A stretch of DNA of 64,000 bases from contig NC_079884.1 in the NCBI RefSeq assembly GCF_029227915.1, positions 4,280,001-4,344,000 on the forward strand, in the 5' to 3' direction. The position numbers were made by a program, and so were the translations under genes. This stretch comes from Hydractinia symbiolongicarpus. Its lineage: Eukaryota > Cnidaria > Hydrozoa > Anthoathecata > Hydractiniidae. Shown piece by piece: positions 51,301 to 64,000 of this stretch (position 1 is its first letter; every line of letters starts with the position of its first letter). The notes below the pieces were generated by a model. The model saw nothing but the letters and a program-made list of their open reading frames with translations, searched no databases and was not told the DNA's origin.

Positions 51301-54300
51301 ATTTCCAAAACGATTTTTTAAATTATCTATTCACCACTAAAACGCATGAGACTTGTAGTTTTCAAAAATGTTTTCATTTTTGATGAGACGCTGAGTAAAA
51401 GAAGTTTAATCGCCGGCAAACGAAAAACCCGCCATTTCCCGTAAACCCCGGTCTCGGTCCGTATAATCAAAAGTATACAAAGAAAGTACCCAAGGAGTAA
51501 ACTCATTTCCCGAACGACTTTTTAAATTATTTTTTCACCACTAAAACGCATGAGACTTGTAGTTTTCAAAAATGTTCTCATTTTTGATGAGACGCTGAAT
51601 AAAAGAAGTTTAATCGCCGGCAAACGAAAACCTGCGATTTCCCGTAAATCCCGGACTCGGCCCGTATAGTCAAAAGTATACAAAGAAAGTACCCAGGGAG
51701 TAAGCTCATTTCCAGAACGATTTTTTAAATTATTTTTTCACCACTAAAACGCATAAGACTTGTAGTTTTTAAAAATGTTTTCATTTTTGATGAGACGCTA
51801 AATGAAAGAAGTTTAATCGCCGGCAAACGAAATCCCGCGATTTCCCGTAAATCCCGGGCTTGGCCCGTATAGTCGAATGTATACAAAGAAAGTACCCTGT
51901 GAGTAAACTCATTTCCAAAACGATTTTTTAAATTATCTTCTCACCACTAAAACGCATGAGACTTGTAGTTTTCAAAAATGTTTTCATTTTTGATGAGACG
52001 CTGAATAAAAAAAGTTTAATCGCAGGCAAACGAAAACCCGCCATTTCCCGTAAACCCCGGACTCGGTCCGTATAATCAAAAGTATACAAAGAAAGTACCC
52101 AGGGAGTAATCTCATTTCCCGAACGACTTTTTAAATTATTTTTTCACCACTAAAACGCATGAGACTTGTAGTTTTCAAAAATGTTTTCATTTTTGATGAG
52201 ACGCTGAATGAAAGAAGTTTAATCGCCGGCAAACGAAAACCTGCGATTTCCCGTAAATCCCGGACTCGGCCCATATAGTCAAAAGTATACAAAGAAAGTA
52301 TCCAAGGTGTAAACTCATTTCCCGAACGATTTTTTAAATTATTATTTCACCATTAAAGTCCATGAGACTTGTAGTTTTTAAAAATGTTTTCATTTTTGAT
52401 GAGACGCTGAATAAAAGACGTTTAATCGCCGGCAAACGAAAACCCGCCATTTCCCGTAAACCCCGGACTCGGCCCGCATAGTCAAAATATACAAAGATAG
52501 TACCCAGGGAGTAAACTCATTTCCCGAACGATTTTTTAAATTATTATTTCACCACTAAAGCCCATGAGACTTGTAGTATTTAAAAATATTTTCATTTTTG
52601 ATGAGACGCTGAACAAAAGAAGTTTAATCGCCGGCAAACGAAAACCCGTGACTTCCCGTAAATCCCGGACTCGGCCCGTATAGTCAAAAGTATACAAAGA
52701 AAGTACCCAGGGAGTAAACTCATTTCCCAAACGATTATTTAAATTATTATTTCACCACTAAAGCCCATGAGACTTGTAGTATTTAAAAATATTTTCATTT
52801 TTGATGAGACGCTGAATAAAAGAAGTTTAATCGCCGGCAAACGAAACCCCGCGACTTCCCGTAAGTCCCGGACTCGGCCGGTATAGTCGAATGTATACAA
52901 AGAAAGTACCCTGTGAGTAAACTCATTTCAAAAACCAATTTTTAAATTATCTTTTCACCACTAAAACGCATAAGACTTGTAGTTTTCAAAAATGTTTTCA
53001 TCTTTGATGAGACGCTGAATAAAAGAAATTTAATCGCCGGCAAATGAAAAACCCGCCATTTCCCGTAAACCCCGGTCTCGGTCCGTATAATCAAAAGTAT
53101 ACAAAGAAAGTACCCAAGGAGTAAACTCATTTCCCGAACGACTTTTTAAATTATTTTTTCACCACTAAAACGCATGAGACTTGTAGTTTTCAAAAATGTT
53201 CTCATTTTTGATGAGACGCTGAATGAAAGAAGTTAAATCGCCGGCAAACGAAAACCTGCGATTTCCCGTAAATCCCGGACTCGGCCCGTATAGTCAAAAG
53301 TATACAAAGAAAGTACCCAGGGAGTAAGCTCATTTCCAGAACGATTTTTTAAATTATTTTTTCACCACTAAAACGCATGAGACTTGCAGTTTTCAAAAAT
53401 GTTTTCATTTTTGATGAGACGCTGAGTAAAAGAAGTTTAATCGCCGGCAAACGAAAAACCCGCCATTTCCCGTAAACCCCGGTCTCGGTCCGTATAATCA
53501 AAAGTATACAAAGAAAGTACCCAAGGAGTAAACTCATTTCCCGAACGACTTTTTAAATTATTTTTTCACCACTAAAACGCATGAGACTTGTAGTTTTCAA
53601 AAATGTTCTCATTTTTGATGAGACGCTGAATGAAAGATGTTTAATCGCCGGCAAACGAAAACCTGCGATTTCCCGTAAATCCCGGACTCGGCCCGTATAG
53701 TCAAAAGTATACAAAGAAAGTACCCAGGGAGTAAGCTCATTTCCAGAACGATTTTTTAAATCATTTTTTCACCACTAAAACGCATAAGACTTGTAGTTTT
53801 TAAAAATGTTTTCATTTTTGATGAGACGCTAAATGAAAGAAGTTTAATCGCCGGCAAACGAAATCCCGCGATTTCCCGTAAATCCCGGGCTTGGCCCGTA
53901 TAGTCGAATGTATACAAAGAAAGTACCCTGTGAGTAAACTCATTTCCAAAACGATTTTTTAAATTATCTTCTCACCACTAAAACGCATGAGACTTGTAGT
54001 TTTCAAAAATGTTTTCATTTTTGATGAGACGCTGAATAAAAAAAGTTCAATCGCCGGCAAACGAAAACCCGCCATTTCCCGTAAACCCCGGACTCGGTCC
54101 GTATAATCAAAAGTATACAAAGAAAGTACCCAGGGAGTAATCTCATTTCCCGAACGACTTTTTAAATTATTTTTTCACCACTAAAACGCATGAGACTTGT
54201 AGTTTTCAAAAATGTTTTCATTTTTGATGAGACGCTGAATGAAAGAAGTTTAATCGCCGGCAAACGAAAACCTGCGATTTCCCGTAAATCCCGGACTCGG

Positions 54301-54683
54301 CCCGTATAGTCAAAAGTATACAAAGAAAGTACCCAGGGAGTAAACTCATTTCCCAAACGATTATTTAAATTATTATTTCACCACTAAAGCCCATGAGACT
54401 TGTAGTATTTAAAAATATTTTCATTTTTGATGAGACGCTGAATAAAAGAAGTTTAATCGCCGGCAAACAAAACCCCGCGACTTCCCGTAAGTCCCGGACT
54501 CGGCCGGTATAGTCGAATGTATACAAAGAAAGTACCCTGTGAGTAAACTCATTTCAAAAACCAATTTTTAAATTATCTTTTCACCACTAAAACGCATAAG
54601 ACTTGTAGTTTTCAAAAATGTTTTCATCTTTGATGAGACGCTGAATAAAAGAAATTTAATCGCCGGCAAATGAAAAACCCGCC
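50420..54683. repeat. 4264-bp higher-order repeat, copy 1
   Basis: A unit of 21 monomers that recurs at +4264. Many independent markers keep this exact offset, including GTTAAATCGCC, GCTAAATGAAAG, AAAGGAAAACCTGCG and TTTTCATCTTTGATG. The left limit is set where the flanking monomer shows several differences in a row (near 50360-50420). Confidence 0.85.
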
Positions 54684-57600
54684 ATTTCCCGTAAACCCCG
54701 GTCTCGGTCCGTATAATCAAAAGTATACAAAGAAAGTACCCAAGGAGTAAACTCATTTCCCGAACGACTTTTTAAATTATTTTTTCACCACTAAAACGCA
54801 TGAGACTTGTAGTTTTCAAAAATGTTCTCATTTTTGATGAGACGCTGAATGAAAGAAGTTTAATCGCCGGCAAACGAAAACCTGCGATTTCCCGTAAATC
54901 CCGGACTCGGCCCGTATAGTCAAAAGTATACAAAGAAAGTACCCAGGGAGTAAGCTCATTTCCAGAACGATTTTTTAAATTATTTTTTCACCACTAAAAC
55001 GCATGAGACTTGTAGTTTTTAAAAATGTTTTCATTTTTGATGAGACGCTGAATAAAAGCAGTTTAATCGCCGGCAAAGGAAAACCTGCGATTTCCCTAAA
55101 TCCCGGACTCGGCCCGTATAGTCAAAAGTATACAAAGAAAGTACCCAGGGAGTAAACTCATTTCCCCAACGATTTTTTAAATTAATTTTCTCCACTAAAA
55201 CGCATGAGACTGGTAGTTTTCAGAAATGTTTTCATTTTTGATGAGACGTTTAATGAAAGTTGTTTAATCGCCGGCAAACAAAAACCCGCGATTTCCCGTA
55301 AATCCCGGGCTTGGCCCGTATAGTCGAATGTATACAAAGAAAGTACCCTGTGAGTAAACTCATTTCCGAAACGATTTTTTCAATTATCTTTTCACCACTA
55401 AAACGCATGAGACTTGCAGTTTTCAAAAATGTTTTCATTTTTGATGAGATGCTTAATGAAACAGGTTTAATGGCTGGCAAACCAAAACCTGCGATTTCCC
55501 GTAAATCCCGGGCTTGGCCGGTATAGTCGAATGTATACAAAGAAAGTACCCTGTGAGTAAACTCATTTCCAAAACGATTTTTTAAATTATCTATTCACCA
55601 CTAAAACGCATGAGACTTGTAGTTTTCAAAAATGTTTTCATTTTTGATGAGACGCTGAGTAAAAGAAGTTTAATCGCCGGCAAACGAAAAACCCGCCATT
55701 TCCCGTAAACCCCGGTCTCGGTCCGTATAATCAAAAGTATACAAAGAAAGTACCCAAGGAGTAAACTCATTTCCCGAACGACTTTTTAAATTATTTTTTC
55801 ACCACTAAAACGCATGAGACTTGTAGTTTTCAAAAATGTTCTCATTTTTGATGAGACGCTGAATAAAAGAAGTTTAATCGCCGGCAAACGAAAACCTGCG
55901 ATTTCCCGTAAATCCCGGACTCGGCCCGTATAGTCAAAAGTATACAAAGAAAGTACCCAGGGAGTAAGCTCATTTCCAGAACGATTTTTTAAATTATTTT
56001 TTCACCACTAAAACGCATAAGACTTGTAGTTTTTAAAAATGTTTTCATTTTTGATGAGACGCTAAATGAAAGAAGTTTAATCGCCGGCAAACGAAATCCC
56101 GCGATTTCCCGTAAATCCCGGGCTTGGCCCGTATAGTCGAATGTATACAAAGAAAGTACCCTGTGAGTAAACTCATTTCCAAAACGATTTTTTAAATTAT
56201 CTTCTCACCACTAAAACCCATGAGACTTGTAGTTTTCAAAAATGTTTTCATTTTTGATGAGACGCTGAATAAAAAAAGTTTAATCGCCGGCAAACGAAAA
56301 CCCGCCATTTCCCGTAAACCCCGGACTCGGTCCGTATAATCAAAAGTATACAAAGAAAGTACCCAGGGAGTAATCTCATTTCCCGAACGACTTTTTAAAT
56401 TATTTTTTCACCACTAAAACGCATGAGACTTGTAGTTTTCAAAAATGTTTTCATTTTTGATGAGACGCTGAATGAAAGAAGTTTAATCGCCGGCAAACGA
56501 AAACCTGCGATTTGCCGTAAATCCCGGACTCGGCCCATATAGTCAAAAGTATACAAAGAAAGTATCCAAGGTGTAAACTCATTTCCCGAACGATTTTTTA
56601 AATTATTATTTCACCATTAAAGTCCATGAGACTTGTAGTTTTTAAAAATGTTTTCATTTTTGATGAGACGCTGAATAAAAGACGTTTAATCGCCGGCAAA
56701 CGAAAACCCGCCATTTCCCGTAAACCCCGGACTCGGCCCGCATAGTCAAAATATACAAAGATAGTACCCAGGGAGTAAACTCATTTCCCGAACGATTTTT
56801 TAAATTATTATTTCACCACTAAAGCCCATGAGACTTGTAGTATTTAAAAATATTTTCATTTTTGATGAGACGCTGAATAAAAGAAGTTTAATCGCCGGCA
56901 AACGAAAACCCGTGACTTCCCGTAAATCCCGGACTCGGCCCGTATAGTCAAAAGTATACAAAGAAAGTACCCAGGGAGTAAACTCATTTCCCAAACGATT
57001 ATTTAAATTATTATTTCACCACTAAAGCCCATGAGACTTGTAGTATTTAAAAATATTTTCATTTTTGATGAGACGCTGAATAAAAGAAGTTTAATCGCCG
57101 GCAAACGAAACCCCGCGACTTCCCGTAAGTCCCGGACTCGGCCGGTATAGTCGAATGTATACAAAGAAAGTACCCTGTGAGTAAACTCATTTCAAAAACC
57201 AATTTTTAAATTATCTTTTCACCACTAAAACGCATAAGACTTGTAGTTTTCAAAAATGTTTTCATCTTTGATGAGACGCTGAATAAAAGAAATTTAATCG
57301 CCGGCAAATGAAAAACCCGCCATTTCCCGTAAACCCCGGTCTCGGTCCGTATAATCAAAAGTATACAAAGAAAGTACCCAAGGAGTAAACTCATTTCCCG
57401 AACGACTTTTTAAATTATTTTTTCACCACTAAAACGCATGAGACTTGTAGTTTTCAAAAATGTTCTCATTTTTGATGAGACGCTGAATGAAAGAAGTTAA
57501 ATCGCCGGCAAACGAAAACCTGCGATTTCCCGTAAATCCCGGACTCGGCCCGTATAGTCAAAAGTATACAAAGAAAGTACCCAGGGAGTAAGCTCATTTC

Positions 57601-58947
57601 CAGAACGATTTTTTAAATTATTTTTTCACCACTAAAACGCATGAGACTTGCAGTTTTCAAAAATGTTTTCATTTTTGATGAGACGCTGAGTAAAAGAAGT
57701 TTAATCGCCGGCAAACGAAAAACCCGCCATTTCCCGTAAACCCCGGTCTCGGTCCGTATAATCAAAAGTATACAAAGAAAGTACCCAAGGAGTAAACTCA
57801 TTTCCCGAACGACTTTTTAAATTATTTTTTCACCACTAAAACGCATGAGACTTGTAGTTTTCAAAAATGTTCTCATTTTTGATGAGACGCTGAATGAAAG
57901 ATGTTTAATCGCCGGCAAACGAAAACCTGCGATTTCCCGTAAATCCCGGACTCGGCCCGTATAGTCAAAAGTATACAAAGAAAGTACCCAGGGAGTAAGC
58001 TCATTTCCAGAACGATTTTTTAAATCATTTTTTCACCACTAAAACGCATAAGACTTGTAGTTTTTAAAAATGTTTTCATTTTTGATGAGACGCTAAATGA
58101 AAGAAGTTTAATCGCCGGCAAACGAAATCCCGCGATTTCCCGTAAATCCCGGGCTTGGCCCGTATAGTCGAATGTATACAAAGAAAGTACCCTGTGAGTA
58201 AACTCATTTCCAAAACGATTTTTTAAATTATCTTCTCACCACTAAAACGCATGAGACTTGTAGTTTTCAAAAATGTTTTCATTTTTGATGAGACGCTGAA
58301 TAAAAAAAGTTCAATCGCCGGCAAACGAAAACCCGCCATTTCCCGTAAACCCCGGACTCGGTCCGTATAATCAAAAGTATACAAAGAAAGTACCCAGGGA
58401 GTAATCTCATTTCCCGAACGACTTTTTAAATTATTTTTTCACCACTAAAACGCATGAGACTTGTAGTTTTCAAAAATGTTTTCATTTTTGATGAGACGCT
58501 GAATGAAAGAAGTTTAATCGCCGGCAAACGAAAACCTGCGATTTCACGTAAATCCCGGACTCGGCCCGTATAGTCAAAAGTATACAAAGAAAGTACCCAG
58601 GGAGTAAACTCATTTCCCAAACGATTATTTAAATTATTATTTCACCACTAAAACCCATGAGACTTGTAGTATTTAAAAATATTTTCATTTTTGATGAGAC
58701 GCTGAATAAAAGAAGTTTAATCGCCGGCAAACGAAACCCCGCGACTTCCCGTAAGTCCCGGACTCGGCCGGTATAGTCGAATGTATACAAAGAAAGTACC
58801 CTGTGAGTAAACTCATTTCAAAAACCAATTTTTAAATTATCTTTTCACCACTAAAACGCATAAGACTTGTAGTTTTCAAAAATGTTTTCATCTTTGATGA
58901 GACGCTGAATAAAAGAAATTTAATCGCCGGCAAATGAAAAACCCGCC
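54684..58947. repeat. 4264-bp higher-order repeat, copy 2
   Basis: Second copy, directly adjacent to the first, with only scattered single-base differences. Examples are AACGAAACC against AACAAAACC at 58730/54466 and TTTCACG near 58543. Confidence 0.85.
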
Positions 58948-59710
58948 ATTTCCCGTAAACCCCGGTCTCGGTCCGTATAATCAAAAGTATACAAAGAAAG
59001 TACCCAAGGAGTAAACTCATTTCCCGAACGACTTTTTAAATTATTTTTTCACCACTAAAACGCATGAGACTTGTAGTTTTCAAAAATGTTCTCATTTTTG
59101 ATGAGACGCTGAATGAAAGAAGTTAAATCGCCGGCAAACGAAAACCTGCGATTTCCCGTAAATCCCGGACTCGGCCCGTATAGTCAAAAGTATACAAAGA
59201 AAGTACCCAGGGAGTAAGCTCATTTCCAGAACGATTTTTTAAATTATTTTTTCACCACTAAAACGCATGAGACTTGTAGTTTTTAAAAATGTTTTCATTT
59301 TTGATGAGACGCTGAATAAAAGCAGTTTAATCGCCGGCAAAGGAAAATCTGCGATTTCCCTAAATCCCGGACTCGGCCCGTATAGTCAAAAGTATACAAA
59401 GAAAGTACCCAGGGAGTAAACTCATTTCCCCAACGATTTTTTAAATTAATTTTCTCCACTAAAACGCATGAGACTGGTAGTTTTCAGAAATGTTTTCATT
59501 TTTGATGAGACGTTTAATGAAAGTTGTTTAATCGCCGGCAAACAAAAACCCGCGATTTCCCGTAAATCCCGGGCTTGGCCCGTATAGTCGAATGTATACA
59601 AAGAAAGTACCCTGTGAGTAAACTCATTTCCGAAACGATTTTTTCAATTATCTTTTCACCACTAAAACGCATGAGACTTGCAGTTTTCAAAAATGTTTTC
59701 ATTTTTGATG
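58948..59710. repeat. 4264-bp higher-order repeat, partial third copy
   Basis: Follows copy 2 at the same offset for about 0.76 kb. It then switches near 59700 from the expected GAGATGCTTAATG monomer to a GAGACGCTGAGTAAAAG monomer that matches 57.66 kb onward at offset about 2030. The switch keeps monomer register, so it is a homologous crossover between different positions of the unit. Confidence 0.78.
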
Positions 59711-60029
59711 AGACGCTGAGTAAAAGAAGTTTAATCGCCGGCAAACGAAAAACCCGCCATTTCCCGTAAACCCCGGTCTCGGTCCGTATAATCAAAAGTA
59801 TACAAAGAAAGTACCCAAGGAGTAAACTCATTTCCCGAACGACTTTTTAAATTATTTTTTCACCACTAAAACGCATGAGACTTGTAGTTTTCAAAAATGT
59901 TCTCATTTTTGATGAGACGCTGAATGAAAGATGTTTAATCGCCGGCAAACGAAAACCTGCGATTTCCCGTAAATCCCGGACTCGGCCCGTATAGTCAAAA
60001 GTATACAAAGAAAGTACCCAGGGAGTAAG

Positions 60030-62050
60030 CTCATTTCCAGAACGATTTTTTAAATCATTTTTTCACCACTAAAACGCATAAGACTTGTAGTTTTTAAAAA
60101 TGTTTTCATTTTTGATGAGACGCTAAATGAAAGAAGTTTAATCGCCGGCAAACGAAATCCCGCGATTTCCCGTAAATCCCGGGCTTGGCCCGTATAGTCG
60201 AATGTATACAAAGAAAGTACCCTGTGAGTAAACTCATTTCCAAAACGATTTTTTAAATTATCTTCTCACCACTAAAACGCATGAGACTTGTAGTTTTCAA
60301 AAATGTTTTCATTTTTGATGAGACGCTGAATAAAAAAAGTTTAATCGCCGGCAAACGAAAACCCGCCATTTCCCGTAAACCCCGGACTCGGTCCGTATAA
60401 TCAAAAGTATACAAAGAAAGTACCCAGGGAGTAATCTCATTTCCCGAACGACTTTTTAAATTATTTTTTCACCACTAAAACGCATGAGACTTGTAGTTTT
60501 CAAAAATGTTTTCATTTTTGATGAGACGCTGAATGAAAGAAGTTTAATCGCCGGCAAACAAAAACCTGCGATTTCCCGTAAATCCCGGACTCGGCCCGTA
60601 TAGTCAAAAGTATACAAAGAAAGTATCCAAGGTGTAAACTCATTTCCCGAACGATTTTTTAAATTATTATTTCACCATTAAAGTCCATGAGACTTGTAGT
60701 TTTTAAAAATGTTTTCATTTTTGATGAGACGCTGAATAAAAGACGTTTAATCGCCGGCAAACGAAAACCCGCCATTTCCCGTAAACCCCGGATTCGGCCC
60801 GCATGGTCAAAATATACAAAGATAGTACCCAGGGAGTAAACGCATTTCCCGAACGATTTTTTAAATTATTATTTCACCACTAAAGCCCATGAGACTTGTA
60901 GTATTTAAAAATATTTTCATTTTTGATGAGACGCTGAATAAAAGAAGTTTAATCGCCGGCAAACGAAAACCCGTGACTTCCCGTAAATCCCGGACTCGGC
61001 CGTATAGTCAAAAGTATACAAAGAAAGTACCCAGGGAGTAAGCTCATTTCCAGAACGATTTTTTAAATCATTTTTTCACCACTAAAACGCATAAGACTTG
61101 TAGTTTTTAAAAATGTTTTCATTTTTGATGAGACGCTAAATGAAAGAAGTTTAATCGCCGGCAAACGAAATCCCGCGATTTCCCGTAAATCCCGGGCTTG
61201 GCCCGTATAGTCGAATGTATACAAAGAAAGTACCCTGTGAGTAAACTCATTTCCAAAACGATTTTTTAAATTATCTTCTCACCACTAAAACGCATGAGAC
61301 TTGTAGTTTTCAAAAATGTTTTCATTTTTGATGAGATGCTGAATAAAAAAAGTTTAATCGCCGGCAAACGAAAACCCGCCATTTCCCGTAAACCCCGGAC
61401 TCGGTCCGTATAATCAAAAGTATACAAAGAAAGTACCCAGGGAGTAATCTCATTTCCCGAACGACTTTTTAAATTATTTTTTCACCACTAAAACGCATGA
61501 GACTTGTAGTTTTCAAAAATGTTTTCATTTTTGATGAGACGCTGAATGAAAGAAGTTTAATCGCCGGCAAACGAAAACCTGCGATTTCCCGTAAATCCCG
61601 GACTCGGCCCGTATAGTCAAAAGTATACAAAGAAAGTATCCAAGGTGTAAACTCATTTCCCGAACGATTTTTTAAATTATTATTTCACCATTAAAGTCCA
61701 TGAGACTTGTAGTTTTTAAAAATGTTTTCATTTTTGATGAGACGCTGAATAAAAGACGTTTAATCGCCGGCAAACGAAAACCCGCCATTTCCCGTAAACC
61801 CCGGATTCGGCCCGCATAGTCAAAATATACAAAGATAGTACCCAGGGAGTAAACTCATTTCCCGAACGATTTTTTAAATTATTATTTCACCACTAAAGCC
61901 CATGAGACTTGTAGTATTTAAAAATATTTTCATTTTTGATGAGACGCTGAATAAAAGAAGTTTAATCGCCGGCAAACGAAAACCCGTGACTTCCCGTAAA
62001 TCCCGGATTCGGCCCGTATAGTCAAAAGTATACAAAGAAAGTACCCAGGG
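60030..62050. repeat. 1013-bp (5-monomer) tandem duplication
   Basis: Monomers with GCTAAATGAAAG, CTTCTCACC, AGGGAGTAATCTC and GTATCCAAGG recur in the same order; AAAACGCATAAG starts at 60071 and again at 61084. The second copy has GAGATGCTG at about 61334 where the first has GAGACGCTG. A missing C in GGCCGTATAG near 60999 shortens the joining monomer. Confidence 0.8.
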
Positions 62051-64000
62051 AGTAAACTCATTTCAAAAACCAATTTTTAAATTATCTTTTCACCACTAAA
62101 ACGCATAAGACTTGTAGTTTTCAAAAATGTTTTCATCTTTGATGAGACGCTGAATAAAAGAAATTTAATCGCCGGCAAACGAAAACCCGCCATTTCCCGT
62201 AAACCCCGGACTAGGTCCGTATAATCAAAAGTATACAAAGAAAGTACCCAGGGAGTAAACTCATTTCCCGAACGACTTTTTAAATTATTTTTTCAGCACT
62301 AAAACGCATGAGACTTGTAGTTTTTAAAAATGTTTTCATTTTTGATGAGACGCTGAATAAAAGACGTTTAATCGCCGGCAAACGAAAACCCGCCATTTCC
62401 CGTAAACCCCGGACTCGGCCCGCATAGTCAAAAGATACAAAGAAAGTACCCAGGGAGTAAACTCATTTCCTGAACGATTTTTTAAATTATTTTTTCAGCA
62501 CTAAAACGCATGAGACTTGTAGTTTTTAAAAATGTTTTCAATTTTGATGAGACGGTGAATAAAAGAAGTTTAATCGCCGGCAAACGAAAACCTGCGATTT
62601 CCCGTAAATCCTGGACTCGGTCCGTATAGTCAAAAGTATACAAAGAAAGTACCCAGGGAGTAAACTCATTTCCTAAACCATTTTTTAAATTATTATTTCA
62701 CCACTAAAACGCATGAGACTTGTAGTTTTCAAGAATGTTTTCATTTTTGATGAGACGCTGAATAAAAGCAGTTTAATCGCCCGCAAACGAAAACCTGCGA
62801 TTTCCCGTAAATCCCGGACTCGGCCCGTATAGTCAAAAGTATAGAAAGAAAGTACCCAGGGTGTAAACTCATTTCCCGAACGATTTTTTAAATTATTTTT
62901 TTACCACTAAAACGCATAAGACTTGTAGTTTTCAAAAATGTTTTCATTTTTGATGAGACGCTGAATAAAAGAAGTTTAATCGCCGGCAAACGAAAACCCG
63001 CCATTTCCCGTAAACCCTGGACTAGGTCCGTATAATCAAAAGTATACAAAGAAAGTACCCAGGGAGTAAACTCATTTCCCGAACGACTTTTTAAATTATT
63101 TTTTCAGCACTAAAACGCATGAGACTTGTAGTTTTTAAAAATGTTTTCATTTTTGATGAGACGCTGAATAAAAGACGTTTAATCGCCGGCAAACGAAAAC
63201 CCACCATTTCCCGTAAACCCCGGACTCGGCCCGCATAGTCAAAATATACAAAGAAAGTACCCAGGGAGTAAACTCATTTCCTGAACGATTTTTCAAATTA
63301 TTTTTTCAGCACTAAAACGCATGAGACTTGTAGTTTTCAAGAATGTTTTCATTTTTGATGAGACGCTGAATAAAAGCAGTTTAATCGCCGGCAAACGAAA
63401 ACCTGCGATTTCCCGTAAATCCCGGACTCGGCCCGTATAGTCAAAAGTATAGAAAGAAAGTACCCAGGGTGTAAACTCATTTCCCGAACGATTTTTTAAA
63501 TTATTTTTTCACAACTAAAACGCATGAGACTTGTAGTTTTCAAAAATGTTTTTATTTTTGATGAGACGCTGAATAAAAGAAGTTTAATCGCCGGCAAACG
63601 AAAACCCGAGATTTCCCGTAAATCCCGGACTCGGCCCGCATAGTCAAAAGTATACAAAGAAAGTACCCAGGGAGTAAACTAATTTCCCAAACGATTTTTT
63701 GAATTATTATTTCACCACTAAAGCCCATGAGACTTGTAGTTTTTAAAAATGTTTTCATTTTTGATGAGACGCTGAATAAAAGAAGTTTAATCGCCGGCAA
63801 ACGAAAACCCGCGATTTCCCGTAAATCCCGGACTCGGCCCGTATAGTCAAAAGTATACAAAGAAAGTACCCAGGGAGTAAACTCATTTCCCGAACAACTT
63901 TTTAAATTATTTTTTCACCACTAAAACGCATGAGACTTGTAGTTTTCAAAAATGTTTTCATTTTTGATGAGACGCTGAATGAAAGAAGTTTAATCGCCGG
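62050..64000. repeat. Right-end satellite resembling the 45-48 kb region
   Basis: The variant order (TATAGAAAGAAAG, GCATAAG, CTAGGTCCG, then GAATTATTATTTC and CGAACAACTTTT) returns here after being seen at 45.8-48.1 kb. This suggests a still larger repeat of roughly 16 kb, or another exchange. The window ends inside a monomer. Confidence 0.7.

Larger units (their letters stand above)
34178..64000. repeat. 203-bp satellite array, right arm
   Basis: Same satellite, same orientation and same order of monomer blocks as the left arm. After the LINE the phase continues with marks at 34322 onward. This arm is richer in the variant with CCGCCATTTCCCGTAAACCCC, CCGCATAGTC and AAAATATAC. Loss of GT in that variant makes the monomer 201 bp. 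The array continues past base 64000. No unrelated sequence longer than a few bases was seen in it. Confidence 0.97.

Overview
The window is almost entirely eukaryotic satellite DNA: about 290 head-to-tail monomers with a basic period of 203 bp (individual monomers 201-203 bp). One non-LTR retrotransposon (LINE), about 4.3 kb long, interrupts the array at 29845-34177. I see no host gene, tRNA, rRNA, CRISPR array or bacterial-type operon. The array runs off both ends of the window. The LINE's ORF1 carries an SGNH/GDSL-like esterase domain and its ORF2 has an APE-type endonuclease plus a reverse transcriptase, which places it in the CR1/L2-like group. From memory, the wording of its motifs resembles elements common in cnidarians (Hydra, anemones, corals). 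That host assignment is an inference and was not checked by search.

Left arm (1-29844): about 147 monomers in nested higher-order repeats. A 2.93 kb block at 49-2980 recurs nearly unchanged at 6033-8964 (offset 5984 bp). A block near 14.54-16.1 kb recurs at 20.09 kb (offset 5550) and again 3244 bp further on. Local 6-mer (1218 bp), 3-mer (608 bp), 2-mer (406 bp) and 5-mer (1014 bp) periods also occur. Two joins, near 6034 and 18178, break the monomer register through short T-rich microhomology.

Centre (29845-34177): one LINE on the + strand, flanked by a 6-bp target duplication (TTTAAT). Removing the insert and one duplication copy restores a monomer of exactly 203 bp. From the first Met at 29988 to the terminal stop at 34101-34103, all coding material is in one reading frame. 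It is cut by four in-frame stops at 30393, 31068, 32130 and 32835. The stop at 31068 is probably the natural ORF1 end; the other three interrupt conserved protein, so this copy is probably dead although it has no frameshift. It ends with AATAAA and an A-rich tail.

Right arm (34178-64000): about 147 monomers of the same satellite, with more of the 201-bp variant. Higher-order units of 4 to 10 monomers fill 34.2-47.6 kb. A 4264-bp unit is repeated about 2.2 times in 50.42-59.71 kb, and a 1013-bp 5-mer is doubled at about 60.03-62.05 kb.

The many short open frames in the array, on both strands, come from the repeat itself and are not annotated as genes.
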